From Acanthosepion pharaonis (Eukaryota; Mollusca; Cephalopoda; Sepiida; Sepiidae), in NCBI GenBank assembly GCA_903632075.3, contig CAHIKZ030000958.1, positions 798,501 through 862,500 of the forward strand: DNA of 64,000 nt, given 5' to 3'. The notes beneath the pieces are model-generated. The model searched no databases. It was not told the DNA's origin and saw only the letters and a program-made list of their open reading frames with translations. Numbering within the stretch: the stretch's first letter is position 1; each line of letters begins with the position of its first letter. Below are positions 23,287 through 35,224 of this stretch, piece by piece. Both the position numbers and the translations under genes were made by a program.

Positions 23287-23606
23287 ACACATGGTACAGT
23301 GGATAAAGGCATTGGTTAGATCCAGTGACAGGACCCAAAGAGTGCGAATTCAATACCTGGTTAAGGCAGTGGAGAACTTTCAGAGGGAAATTAACAGGAG
23401 ATAACTGATATCCATTAAACATGGCACGTGGAACTAGAACAGTCTACCCCAGTGAGCAAAATAAAGGGTTCAGTTCGACATTCCAACCACCTGAAGAAAG
23501 TTGGAGCATACAACGGCCGAAATGTTGTAATAAATATGGCGACAAAGATGAGGACAATAGTCCGAATAATGTACATAATACCTCATCTCAGAAATATAGA
23601 CAGACT
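23287..23606 (+). mobile_element. SINE-1 copy
   Basis: Closest partner of the 2543-2840 copy. It includes the full central block CCACCTGAAGAAAGTTGG ... CAACGGCCGAAATG and the end AATAGTCCGAATAATG, then ACCTCATCTCAGAAATATAGACAG, which also ends the 16803 copy. Confidence 0.75.
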
Positions 23607-23699
23607 CTAAATTAAACTTTCCGTAATTACTTATATTTATAGACACTATTGCCAGAATAGAGCAAATTTAATTAGTAATATGCTAATTAATAATAATTT

Positions 23700-23810
23700 T
23701 AACACCCAGCTATGGGTTAAATCACTAAACAGATTGGGCTCTCTAACTGTGGTTGACAACTGCCTAAGATAAGGGCAATTCAAAACCAAGCTGTGGTGTA
23801 GCAGGCAGCT
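23700..23810 (+). repeat. SINE tail fragment
   Basis: Carries the shared module CCCAGCTATGGGTTAAAT and ACAGATTGGGCTCT, as in SINE-2. The head is missing. Confidence 0.4.
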
Positions 23811-24127
23811 ATCAACAAGATCATAGAGTTCACAATGATTCTATAATCTCATTATGTCAATGTGTTATGCTAAATTAAAAATAGCACTACACAGGATTAT
23901 ATAAATTTTAGTAAAAATTTCCTGAAATTTATTACATATACCATAAAATCTACAATTTTTCTTTTTTATTCGATAATGCAAAGAAAACAACCGATGTTGA
24001 CCTAACATGGCTATGATGCATATCACAAATTAACAATCTCTTGGATCATATTCAAAAGCCAATTTACATACTGCATTGACTTATATATGACCTGGGGGAG
24101 GGGTAACCTATATTAATGAAACATACA

Positions 24128-24405
24128 GGCTATCCCTTGTATTCACCAGGGGCTGTAAGCTTGGACGTGTGGGTGGTGTAATGGATAATGGCTTAGAATT
24201 GTTAATCAGAGAGCTATGTTCCAATTCCTATTGAGTGTTATATTCACTTATATGCAAATACCTTTCAAAAAAGGTATGAATCAACCCCCCCACCAAGTTA
24301 CAGGTTTAATTAGTAAGACTTGTATCACTAAATCCTCATCATCACAAAATCTAAAACATATTTTGGCTTTAAATAACCTGCAAAGGGTTGATAAGCCATA
24401 GAAAA
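24128..24405 (+). mobile_element. SINE-3 copy with residual 5S end
   Basis: Begins in the last part of the 5S-like head (ACCAGGGGCTGTAAGCTT at about 24146-24163), joined to the tRNA-like unit (GGTGGTGTAATGGATAATGG). Body and tail follow (TTTAAATAACCTGCAAAGGGTTGATAAGCC). Confidence 0.7.
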
Positions 24406-24865
24406 CAAGTCAATTAATCATTTAAAACAATCATATTCACCAGAGGTTCAACACACTAGGCAGTGTTTTTCATATTTCCTTTACACTTCAAAACTATGAT
24501 GAATTGAGTAAGTGGACAAGGCTAAGAACTATAAGTACTTTTATCCATGAGAGATAAGTTTCAAGACCCCAGAAAATTATGGAAACCAGTAGCAAACCAT
24601 TATATAAGTTTATTTATTTGAGGGATGTTGAAAAGTTATTAGTTCAACCCAATTAGCCAAATCTAATAAATATATAAATATTTGTCAGAAGGAAACCCTT
24701 TTTGGTTGGTAATCTTTCAGCACTCCTTTACAATCAATAAATTAATAAATGTTCAATGGATTTATCTTATTGACCAACTCCAGAGTTTCATCAGTGCATC
24801 TGATAGAGACATCAAACTCTAGTAATTTTTACATAATTTGATAAAAGTAAAAATCAAACAATGTA

Positions 24866-26096
24866 CAGGTTTGATCAAAAATATCACACTATTGCTATGG
24901 TTACATAGCTAAAATATGCAGAATGAAGCCACTTGGCACAGATAGACCTTGAATTGTCACACATACCTGCTAAGTTATAATGTTCTCACTCACTTAGGTT
25001 GTTTATAGAAGTGCTTAGAAGGAAAGTGTGTAGAGTGTGGTCATCTCACCATACCACAGAGGTTCAATCAATGACCACAGCTTGTGCAGCAGTTTTAGGC
25101 CAAGACAACATTCCCCAGGTCCAACAACCACCATATTCCCCAGATCACACCACTTGCAACTTTTTCCTCTTCAAAAATCAAATCCTGCTTGAAAGAAACA
25201 AGATTTGAAGATGTTGAGGAAATCCAAGAGAATGCAATGAGGCAGCTACTCACTATTCCAAAAAAGGAAGTCCAAGAATGCTTTCATCAACATAAACAAC
25301 ACTGGATAAAGTGTGTGGTTTCAGAAGGGGACTACTTCAAAAGAGATTACTTACGACTTGGAAAACACACCCTAATACTGGAAAGAAATTTCTAAGGAAA
25401 AAAAAGTCATTCTCATACAACACATTTACCATGCATCCCACACATACTGGCACCATGTATTGTTTACATTAATCACTCATCTGATTTTGTTTCTATGGCA
25501 ATGACATGCTAACTAAGAGCAGAAAGGCTCCCACCACTGCTAGTAAACAGAGCATGTTTAATCTTGTAGCTTGGCTCCAGGAAGGCTTATAGTCTTTGAA
25601 ATACTTGTAAAAGCTAAGTACTGAGGTTACATCATATAAAAGGCTACTAACCTGGACATTTGAGAGCCTTGATAAAGAAAATCCCTATATAATGCTTTGA
25701 CTGGTTAGTTCTCTATTTGTCATCAGGTAACTTTATACTGTTAAGTGTTTATCAATGTCAATATTTTTTTTTTTAACATTGCTTTGAAAGAAAAACTCAT
25801 GACTTTCTTATTTTAGATGTATTGGTGGATATGCTTTTTTTTTTTTTTTTTAGCTAACATTATGGTGTAATGACTCAACATACAAATCCACATCCCTATC
25901 AGTCAAGCCAATTAGGTGACCGTCCAAGCTTACTTGAGCCTTGGTGTTGCTTTACATTCATCATAGAAGACGCACATGTATTTTTCAGGGAAAAAAGTGT
26001 GTCTTGTAAGCCAGAAAATACAGTAAATGCCAAATTGATAGGTGTTGTAGTTTTCTTTTTATACCACTAGTCCTGATACTTTTTGATCAGACCTTG
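24866..26096 (+). mobile_element. mariner element, internally deleted and carrying an insertion
   Basis: TA-flanked ends CAGGTTTGATCAAAAATATCA (left) and CAAGGTCTGATCAAAAAGTATC (right, reverse complement) define a mariner. The 5' leader is intact-looking to about 25000. A deletion then joins it to the C-terminal transposase part (24999-25395). About 650 bp of unrelated sequence lies between the transposase stop and the right end, and includes one arm (25644-25851) of a large inverted repeat whose other arm is outside the element at 26663-26875. Confidence 0.7.
24999..25395 (+). pseudogene. mariner transposase C-terminal part, frameshifted
   Basis: The frame from 24999 gives FIEVLRRKVCRVW, then VQQPPYSPDHTTCNFFLFKNQ, the third catalytic region of mariner transposases (PYSPDLAPCDFF in the family; the acidic residue position reads as Asn here). 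After a frameshift near 25189 it continues TRFEDVEEIQENAMRQLLTIP ... HWIKCVVSEGDYFKRDY. The N-terminal DNA-binding domain and the first two catalytic regions are deleted. Confidence 0.75.
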
Positions 26097-26875
26097 TATT
26101 CTAAAAGACAAATAGCACATTAATTTTTTTTTTAACTATGGATCTTAGCAACCTTAGCACAGAATTTATTCCTTTATTAGATTATTTTTTTTTCATAAAA
26201 AAAAAAAAAAAGTAATTTCAAAAACCCAAGTACAAAAATTAAAATGCAATCAAATGCAGCAGACTTTCATATATAAATTAATAAGAACAATTGATCATGT
26301 AATTATTGTGAAGATTAATGATGCTAGCAATAACATCTCAAATGATCCCATCAAAGTTACATTCAAAGACAATTGTAACTCATCAGTACAGATCCAATAC
26401 TTGGACATGCAGACATAATAATATAGTAAATTATGTAATTAAGGGATTTTAAACAAGCATCATTTTTATTATAAACAATGTTTGTAGTAATAAACACTTA
26501 ATCAATACATTTTGAATAAACATCCCTGTTTTGTTTTTTATTATTTAAGACAATAAAATTAACGCCCATCTAAACAGAAAGATTTATTAAAAATAAAAAA
26601 AACATTTTCTTTACATAAGACTTTCTGTTGTTTAGGCTTACATTAATTTATTTCAGTTTTTGAAAAAAAAAAAAAAAAAAAAAAAGCATATCCACCAATA
26701 CATCTAAAATAAGAAAGTAATGAGGTTTTCTTTCAAAGCAATGTTAAAACAAAAAAATTGACATTGATAAACACTTAACAGTATAAAGTTACCTGATGAC
26801 AAATAGAGAACTAACCAGTCAAAGCATTATATAGAGATTTTCTTTATTAAGGCTCTCAAATGTCCAGGTTAGTAG
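25644..26875. repeat. Large inverted repeat (about 205-bp arms)
   Basis: Arm 25644-25851 (CTACTAACCTGGACATTTGAG ... GGTGGATATGC, then poly-T) and arm 26663-26875 (poly-A, then GCATATCCACCAATACATC ... CCAGGTTAGTAG) are reverse complements with only a few differences. They enclose about 810 bp, including the right end of a mariner. The inner ends of both arms are homopolymers. I do not recognise the family. No terminal duplication was identified. Confidence 0.85.
26100..26660. other. Unannotated AT-rich spacer of the inverted repeat
   Basis: A- and T-runs (26203-26216 and others) with no recognisable domain or repeat partner in the window. Confidence 0.5.
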
Positions 26876-27414
26876 ACATTGAATTATACTATTTGAAAAA
26901 CAAGGATGTTTATTCAAACTAAATATGTTTATATTAATAAATATTTTGATATGTAAATGAAAGGGAATCAATAAGTTTGTTGCTTTACATGGAGTTATTA
27001 ACTGAATTTTGATAAAATCTAATTCTACGTTTGTCGGGATTATTATTCACCATTGAATTAAACAAAGGAGATCATACTGAAAATATCTATTTCGTAAATG
27101 TTTTTTTCTAGTATTAGGTTATGAACTTTTTGATATATCTACAGGTCTATATATACATACTTCTAACCATGATTTAGGAACATTTACTCTCAGTTATGAT
27201 GCAGTACTCAAGATCAGCAGGTATAAAAATAATAATGTAATAATAAATATGCATTTTGTTCCTCACTGTTTGGTCCAACTTAGTTTCATGCACACGGCAA
27301 TCATCAGACACGGATTGAAAACTGACTTGTAAAATTTAGATATTTTTTATAACCTACTGTTAATATAGTGGAGCAGTCCATTTAATTTTTAAAAAAATAA
27401 AATTATTATTAATA
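26876..27414. other. Unannotated stretch
   Basis: No gene or repeat family was recognised on either strand. Confidence 0.5.
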
Positions 27415-27567
27415 CAGTGTAACCCAGATATAAGAGAGTTGTCGGGACCGGAGAAGAAGTCTCTTATATCCGGGTTTGGTCGATTTTATATACATTAACA
27501 CAGGCTCTAATTTGGGACCAGAGAAAATCTCTTATATCCGGATTTCTCTTATATCCGGGTTACACTG
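27415..27567. mobile_element. pogo/Tc1-type MITE, copy 1
   Basis: 153 bp, TA on both sides, with terminal inverted repeats CAGTGTAACCCAGATATAAG and its complement CTTATATCCGGGTTACACTG. It matches 30721-30874 over its whole length, and both keep an internal second pair of the CTTATATCC motif. It is non-coding. TA duplication and CAGTG ends point to the Tc1/mariner/pogo superfamily. Confidence 0.9.
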
Positions 27568-28504
27568 TAGTAGTATAAATTTTAGCTGTTATTTTATATC
27601 AAGCATTGTTTAATACCACCAGCATTCACTATGAGATAGACAGAGACAAATAGCAAATCTTTCAACAAATAAAATATTCATGCCACATGAGAGTTTGTTA
27701 ATACTGTATCATAAAGGATCCATAACACTGACCATACAGTTGGTCAGTGATTAAACATTTTCAATATCCAATAAAAGTTGGCAGTCTAACAGAATCATTA
27801 ACATATCTAAAGTTATTCCAAAGAGTATTTTTTTCTTTTAATTTTACAGTAGGACATTGGCAGAAAGCCAAACTATCCTGATCATTGATTAGATGGGGGC
27901 AACAAGATCTGAAAAGTAATTTTGTCAATCAGTTAAGTCTAATATAAAACAAAAAAAATGTATTTTAATGGATTTACAGGTATGAAATGAGATATATAGA
28001 AGACATCATTCAGAGAGAAAAAAGGATCTATGATGATGAAGACAAAGTTTTGATTTACAAAAAACCTCAACTGTTCAGAGAACATCATTGTTTTTTCTTA
28101 GTCATTTTGGAAACAAATAATATACATGCCTCATTTTTGCCATCAAATATACTAATTGAAAAAAAATCATAAACTACTTTTCTTGAAATACTATCTAACT
28201 TTAACGACACTGATCTATAAATATTTTACACAATTTCAAATGCTGATTTTTTTCAAGGCAGACAAGCTCACTCCAGTTTTTTTTTAATAGGTCTTAAATA
28301 TGGTGAAAAGAATTGATAAAAATTTAAATATGGTGAAAAGAATTTAGAGCTGAGGTTTGAAGAAGATCTAGTAATATTTGAATTTTCAAAATTTGCTGTG
28401 TTACAAACATTTGAAAATGTAGAGAGCCAATTGTATTTTCATACGTAAGTTATGCAGTCTGTGATATTGACTAAACTCAGCAAAATGTCTGACCAATTCA
28501 TTTT

Positions 28505-28868
28505 CTACAGCTTATCAATCCTTTGCTATTATTTAAAGCAAGAAAATTTTTTTGCATTGTAAGAATTTTTGTTTGAGATAAGGATTTAGTGATATAATTC
28601 TTACTAATTAATCCATAGCTAAGGAGGAGAAGAAGTGGATTCATAGCTTTCCCCAAGGGTATTTGCACATAAGTGAATACAACAAACCCAACTGGAATTG
28701 GAACTCTGCTCTCCAATTAACAATTCCCAACCATTATCCACCCACATATCCAAGCTTACAATACCTGGTATTCCCAAGTGGTCACCAATATCTAGGTACT
28801 GACCAGGCTCAACATTGCTTAGCTTTGGCGATCATACAGAAACCAGTGTTTCAACATAATGTGGCCAT
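28505..28868 (-). mobile_element. SINE-3 copy with full 5S rRNA-like head
   Basis: Clearest 5S-derived copy. On the minus strand 28868-28752 runs TATGGCCACATTATG ... GATCGCCAAAGCTAAGCAATG ... GGTGACCACTTGGGAATACC ... TGTAAGCTT, collinear with animal 5S rRNA including box A, the intermediate element and box C of its internal promoter. A tRNA-like unit (GGTGGATAATGGTTGGG ... GAGAGCAGAGTTCCAATTCC) follows at once, then the body and the common tail ending near 28505. It is a retroposon rather than a 5S gene, given the fusion and substitutions. Confidence 0.85.
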
Positions 28869-29454
28869 AAACCAAAAACTCTAAATAATAAGGGTCTATT
28901 AAGTCACATGATCTATGTATTAAGTGTGTGCAAATGTTTCCAGTAAAAAACCAGTTTCCAACTAGGTACTCAATTTCTAGTTATGAAAAAAGAGGGAATT
29001 TTGCACACACTTAACAGTATAATGATAGGATGAATTATATGGTGATGATAGACCTCTCAATATGAATGAAGTTATTGATTTTACTGATAAGTAGAAAAAA
29101 AAAATTACAATCAATTTCAATTTGGTTTGAAATACAAAGTATTTTGCTTATTGGGAATAATAAATTTAATCTATTAGCTTGGAATTAAAACTAAAAACAA
29201 GCATCAAGAAAGATTTTTTTTTTTTTTTAATACATTTCAAACTTAGGTACTGCTTCTTTTTTTAACCTATAAATAGCAGACAAGCACACACACACACTGG
29301 ATCAAGTGTTCAGATAGCTATAACGAAAATAGATGTATTTTCTTATATAAAGAATAAATAAAAAGAAGTGATTAAATACCATAGATTCATCAGACTTTCT
29401 GTGAGGAAATTATGACAAGTGGAAAATATATTAAAAAAATAAATAAATAATAAT

Positions 29455-29545
29455 TTGTTGCATTTTAGCACCAACTGAATTTGAACCTGGAGCAGGCATA
29501 GAAGGGTTCAACTTCTCTTACCACTGACTAACTTTACCGCTAACC
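29455..29545 (-). mobile_element. tRNA-like SINE head
   Basis: On the minus strand, an A-box-like TTAGTCAGTGGTAAGAG and a B-box-like AGGTTCAAATTC are correctly spaced. The acceptor stem is not intact. The body was not delimited. Confidence 0.4.
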
Positions 29546-29707
29546 ATCATTTTCTGGACTAACAAACTAAATAGTTTAGGCAGTAGAATAAAAACATTTG
29601 ATAAACAACAAATGTAAATTTTGAGCTCAAATTTATTTTAGAAAGTTTTAGAATTATGTTGCAACATTAAAAAAAAAAAAAAAAAAAAGGCATTGTCAGT
29701 GTTCAGG

Positions 29708-30440
29708 ACTTAAGGCGGGAGAGGTTACCAAACTTTTTTTCACAGAGGGACAGATAACAAGCGTAGACTGGATGACTTTTCTTTTTTAGTTATTGTTCAA
29801 TACATTGAATAGAACACACAAAAAATAAAGTCAAGAAACACATTTATTTATTTACCAAAAAGTTATCAAAGGTGACATTAGCAATAAAATAGTTATATCA
29901 CATCCAGTGCACACATATATACAAATCTCACAAACTAAAGCAGTAAAAAAAACGGTTAGTGAGATTTGTGAAACTGATGTTTACCTTTCAATATTTGCTT
30001 TGGAATTGTTGCATCCAACCAAGAGAATTGCATTCACATGTTCAGCAGTCAACCTCGGTTTGATGTGCCGATTTTACATAATTCATTTTTGAAAATGTTT
30101 GCTCACAGACATAAAAGTTGTTCCAAACCGAGGCCATTCCAGAAGGAAAATTTCTTCAACTTCTTTTCTTAGAAATTTCATTGCAAGTACGCAAAAGCGC
30201 TGCTAGGATATCACAATCGCAAAAAGTCACCAAATTTTTTATTTCACAGATTTCCTAAAACATTTTTTACTGTCAGAAATTCAGATTAGCCAGATTTTGG
30301 CATTTTTACTTACATAGAAAGTTTAACTACAATGTATTGATAAATAATTCCATATAATTTAAAAAATAGTTATATTTTAGCACATTTGTGGCACAGTGCA
30401 GGGGCGGGCGGGATCTGGTTTGGTGACTACTGACTTAAGG
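29708..30440 (-). mobile_element. hAT transposon remnant with 8-bp target duplication
   Basis: Identical 8-mers ACTTAAGG at 29708-29715 and 30433-30440 flank a 717-bp element. Its ends (GAGGTTACCAAACTTTTT on the left; the right end reads CAGTAGTCACCAAAC as reverse complement) resemble the CAGTGGTxCCCAAAC ends common in hAT elements. The minus strand carries a decayed stretch MNYVKSAHQTEVDC then WMQQFQSKY (30095 down to 29985), similar to the C-terminal dimerisation region of hAT transposases. The larger part of a transposase is missing, so this is a deletion derivative. Confidence 0.75.
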
Positions 30441-30720
30441 TAAACATTACTGACAGACCTAACAAGCATAATTAACATTGTACTAAAATCCAAGATGATA
30501 GAATTAATTACACATAAGGATCAGAGTACAGTATCTGTGCAATGTGAAGTAATTTTACAGTACACATACAGGGGTGTTGTTAAATTTATTTTTTTCTTAA
30601 CTTTCTTCAGTTTGGTCAAGCCAGTATACCAAATTTGAAGGCTGTTACACAGTGTAACTGTGTACATGAATGGGTTTGAGCCAACTAAACAAATAAAAAA
30701 AAAAAAAAACTTTCTCAATA

Positions 30721-30874
30721 CAGTGTAACCCGGATATAAGAGAGTTGTCGGGACCGGAGAAGAAGTCTCTTATATCCGGGTTTCTTTTATATCCGGCTTT
30801 GGTCTATTTTGTTTAGGTAACACAGGCTCTAATTTGGGACCAGAGAACATCTCTCTTATATCCGGATTACACTG
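30721..30874. mobile_element. pogo/Tc1-type MITE, copy 2
   Basis: Second copy of the 27415-27567 element, again bounded by TA. It shares CAGTGTAACCCGGATATAAG, GAGTTGTCGGGACCGGAG and CACAGGCTCTAATTTGGGAC. Confidence 0.9.
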
Positions 30875-31218
30875 TAATAGTTAATACGTGTACTGTAAAG
30901 AAATTACAGGTGTAAAGACTTTTTTTTAAGTTATCTCATCAAAAGCAAAAGAAACTGTTTTGTCACTAATTGTAACAATTCAAAACTTGCTGGTTAGGTA
31001 TCTTTACAACACTGTTACACTTATGAATTTTGTGAATAGGGGAAAAAAATAAAAAAGGTATTTTTAATTTTTATATTGAACTATTAGTGTTAGTAATACT
31101 AAATACTTTTTTTTTTTTTTTAGTTAGACCGAGAATAACTTTATAGCAGAGAGCGCAGTAGCGAGGTTCCTTATCAAAACTGAAATCTGAATTATTGACA
31201 GATTTTTGTTTTTCTTAC

Positions 31219-31393
31219 AACTTATCAACACTTCGTGGGTTATTTAAAGCAGAAACATATTTCAGATAGTAAGAGGTTCGTTGTACGTACTCGCTGTTTC
31301 CAAGTGGTTCCCCATCTAAATACTAGTGACCGTGTTCGACACTACTTTAACTCCGATAATCGAACGAAAATTGGTGCTTTCAGTGTGACTGGC
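31219..31393 (-). mobile_element. SINE-3 derivative lacking the tRNA-like middle
   Basis: Minus strand 31393-31285 is a diverged 5S rRNA-like head (AAAGCACCAATTTTCG ... GATTATCGGAGTTAAAG ... GATGGGGAACCACTTGG). It is joined directly to the family tail (GCTTTAAATAACCCACGAAG, GTTGATAAGTTG). The tRNA-like unit and body between them in other copies are absent. It is either a deletion or a distinct simple 5S-tail SINE. Confidence 0.65.
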
Positions 31394-33639
31394 ACTGACA
31401 GCAAATCAAAATCTGAAGCTAAAACCAAAAGTTTCCTTTACTCTGGTCTTCTTATATAACTAAATTTATATTTTGATAACTTTTTCTCACGGGGAGAGAG
31501 AAAGGGCAAAAAAAAGAAACCTTTGCTATCCATTTTGAAATATTTGAGTTGACGTCCTTTACGAGAGTTGGATTACTTTATTTTATTTTTATTTTATCTA
31601 TTTTTTAGCCTATTGATCGCTTTTAAAACAAATGTTTTTGTAAATAAATTTGTTTAAAACAGAAATAAATAAATTATAGTACGGTACACTCTGCAACCCA
31701 ACAAATTATAAAATTCAAGGTACTGCAGTGGTTAGTGTTCTGTACAATAATGTACTTTTTAAATATTTTTTTTGTTTCAAAAATTCATTTTGCTATTTGT
31801 AACTTTTTGCCCATACATCTTGCTTCCTGTTTGCCTTGAGAACCAGTGTTCGAAATGCTTGCTTTTACCTGGGCTCGAACAATAGTAATAATTAGTGGCT
31901 CTAGTTAGAAATACGCTAACTAAACTTACTTAACTCACAAGGTAATAAGCCAGTTACCTCATAAATGTCTTGTCTTTTTTTTTTTTAAACTTACAATCTA
32001 CTCAATTTGTTTAACGGCATATCTCCTTATGGTTCATAATCCAACTTACTCAAATTGCTTAAAAATCAGTACAAAAGAAAAGACAAAATTGAATTTGAGG
32101 TAACTCCTTTAAAAATCTGACGATTAATGTCTCCAATCTGAAATTTGAAGATGATAAAATAAAATATTAAAAATTATTTTAATTTAGAAAAATGTCTTTT
32201 TAGAAGTGCGCGATTGTCATTTTAAAATTCAAGAAATTAAACACGTGTCCTGGTTATTTTTTTTTTTTTTTTATCAGACGTTCGTTGTCAAATAGCAACT
32301 AAGTAATGTAGCAGGTGATTTTATAATTTTAAATTTGTTTCTAAATTCGCACAAACCAGTTTTTTTTTCTTTTCACTTCTAAGTACAAAGAGAAAAAATG
32401 CTTTGTAAACAGACCTTGAGTGATTTTTAGGTAACGATACAGTCACGTACGTCACTATTACAAAAATTAAAACTCACACGGTAAGAAGTTATTTTTACAA
32501 TAAGGTTATCGCATTTCATTTATTAACTACTTGAAGTTTAAAGTAAAGAGTTCAAAATTTTAATACATTTTGCCATTATTACACTACTACACATTCACAA
32601 AGATATAAAAAATCTGCTTAAAAAGTAACTATTTATTTACTTACAATCTCAAAGTTGTAAGGTACAATACTTTTTTTTTTTAAAAAGTTGCCTTCGAGAA
32701 AGCAATACACATGACGTTTCCTTAACATCGCCACGGTTAATTTATAAAATAGAGAGGATAATTGACACTTTAAAATATAAAAAGAAAAGTATTGTATTTT
32801 TTCAGCAAATTAAAAATAATAAAAGTTGTTCCCCAAATAGAGCAAAGATGCATGTAAACCCCTTCAAAAGCTAATAAATCCGTTCGTCAAGTCAAGACCG
32901 CCAATTTTTTCGCAAACAAACAATAAGGGAACATTTAAAAAATCACATCAAAAACGTAAAACAAAAATATTTGGGAATCATCAAAATCAACTTGGATTAT
33001 TTAGTTTATGAATAACTAAAATTATTTCTAATTTGTTTTGGTGCGGTCATAAAAAGTTTAAAGAAAAAGAAAATACAACTGCGAAGCAAATTTAGAACAA
33101 CAATAACAATATCGATAACAAAAAAAAAAATGATTAACTTTTCTTGCTTTCAAAGCTCAATTCAGAGACAATAAAAAACAACCAAATTAACCAACAAATA
33201 CCTTTTAGTACATATACAAGACAATCATAAGCATGGAAAATAAGGAGTTATTTAAAATCGAAAATAAAATTATACCTTGTTTATTCCGACTTCGGTAAGA
33301 AAAAGGTAGCAGGAGAGAAAGAGGCTAAAGTGACTGTCAGAAAAAGAGAAGTAAAGTACTTGGGCGATGGACTGTCGACGACTGATAGAAGGCTCTATGA
33401 ACACAATGTAGTCTTCTTGAAAAGAAAGAAAGAAAGTAAAAGCGCAAATTTGATACACTGCTCTTGGGGTGGGGGCAGATGGTTTTTCATTTAAGGGCCC
33501 GGAAAAATGCCTGGACGGTTAACAACACAAAGTAACCCGGACAACTGGTCTACTGTAACTAAATTGATCACACCAGCTGATGAGTGAACTTTTTTGTTGT
33601 TGTTGTTATTATTATTGAAAAAAGATAAAGAATCGACCA

Positions 33640-33642
<3 letters not shown>

Positions 33643-33680
<38 letters not shown>
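33643..33680. repeat. (TA)n microsatellite
   Basis: Uninterrupted TA tract of 19 units. Confidence 0.95.
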
Positions 33681-33683
<3 letters not shown>

Positions 33684-33741
33684 GAATGAATGATGTCGTC
33701 AGCCAAGTATGTGCACGCTAGTGTAACGTTGGTACCCCCCC

Positions 33742-33764
33742 CACACACACACACACACACACAC
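33742..33764. repeat. (CA)n microsatellite
   Basis: Preceded by a run of C. Confidence 0.95.
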
Positions 33765-35224
33765 AACAGCCCAGAGAACAACACGCCTAGGAAGGGGTGG
33801 GGGGTCAACATTTATAGGAAAATCACTCGTCTCTTAATCGACACTAATGAACGAGGGAAATCACACCATCAAATTGGGTACTAGAAGGAAAGAATTTTTA
33901 AATTACTAGAGGCGAGCATAAAGCTATTTATATTTTTGTCCGTTTTTTTTTCTACAGAGAGAGAAAAGCAATAATGACAAAAAGGGCAAATAATTAAGGC
34001 AATGGGGCTTATAAAAAATCCCGAAAATTGGGCCCGTAAAAAAAGGGATCGTTTCTAATTTCAATTTCATTCTAAACAAAAATAAATAAGCATGATAAAA
34101 CTATAATTTTATAACTACATGAAACATTTACTTTTTAACGGGTACTCGAACACAGAATTATTTCAAGCCTTAAGAAAAAAAAACGCGCTGGGAGAGAGAA
34201 ACAAGGATTTTAAATTCACAAAATAAAAGCGGGTTGTTAGTGAAGCTCGTTACCATATATTGAAAACAACCCTCCCCACAAAAAAAAACGTTCCACTTCA
34301 ACAAGTCATGTTCGGTAGTAATAGCAAAATATTAACAACACTGGGTTGGTGATACTGACCCCACGGTTTATCGGCGAAAAACGTAAAATTTAAAAAAGTA
34401 AAACCGGAACTAACTTTTTAGTTGATTTACTTTACTTGTAAAATCTACGACAGCCACGAAAAACTCACATTGGTGCTGGGTTAGTAAGGCTAATTTACAC
34501 ACTTATCAAGAACGAAAGCTTTGCTTTTTTGTTTAAAAAAATATTCTTCCCTTCCTACTAGCGGTCAGTCTTATTCATTCTTTGTGGAATAAATAAATTT
34601 AATAAATAACAATGCCCAAACCACATGATTAATTCTAACAGAAATTCTGTTTTATAGATAAAGGCAGTTAAAAAGACTCGTTACTGAACCGAACCCATTC
34701 TTTTTGCGGTCAGTCTTGTACTTTATGGAGACAGCAGTAATTGGTAAAAATAATTGATGAACATGAAAGAATTGTTTTTGTCAGTGACTTTTAAAAATAC
34801 ATTAAAGTAAACATATATTTCTAAAAAGTAAGGAAAGGATTTTTTTTTTCTTTTAAAAAGTAACTGAAAAAATAAAAGGAACATGTTTTCATGTTAGTTT
34901 GGGTAAAAAAGGTGCTAAGCTAAAAATATCTAGAAGCCGGGACGACTTTTTATCTTAAATGACTTTTTTTTTTTTTCTTTCTTTCTTTGCATCTTAAACC
35001 CAACAACAAAAAAAAAAAAAGTCATGCCAAAAATCGGGGCAAAGGAAAACCTCGAAAAAGCCGAAAAACATGACTGATTTTACCTTTTCGCCTTAAAGTC
35101 TCTTTTCGAATCCCTTTAGTTGCTAGGTGGGTCCAGTGGCACGAAGTATCTCGTTGTGTAGTAGTAAACAACTTTCTCGGAGACTGCTGTACCTTTTTGT
35201 CTAAAAATCTTTCTCTTTTTTTTT

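Larger units (their letters stand above)
31460..35000. other. Repeat-poor AT-rich stretch
   Basis: Few recognisable transposon pieces. Many T and A runs, a (TA)n at 33643-33680 and a (CA)n at 33742-33764 with a preceding C run. Reading frames here are short and mostly explained by simple repeats. CG-containing words are somewhat more frequent than in neighbours. I cannot identify exons. Confidence 0.4.

Noticed and set aside
28752..28868. Possible 5S rRNA gene
   Set aside because: Substitutions at many positions and fusion to a SINE body show a retroposed derivative.
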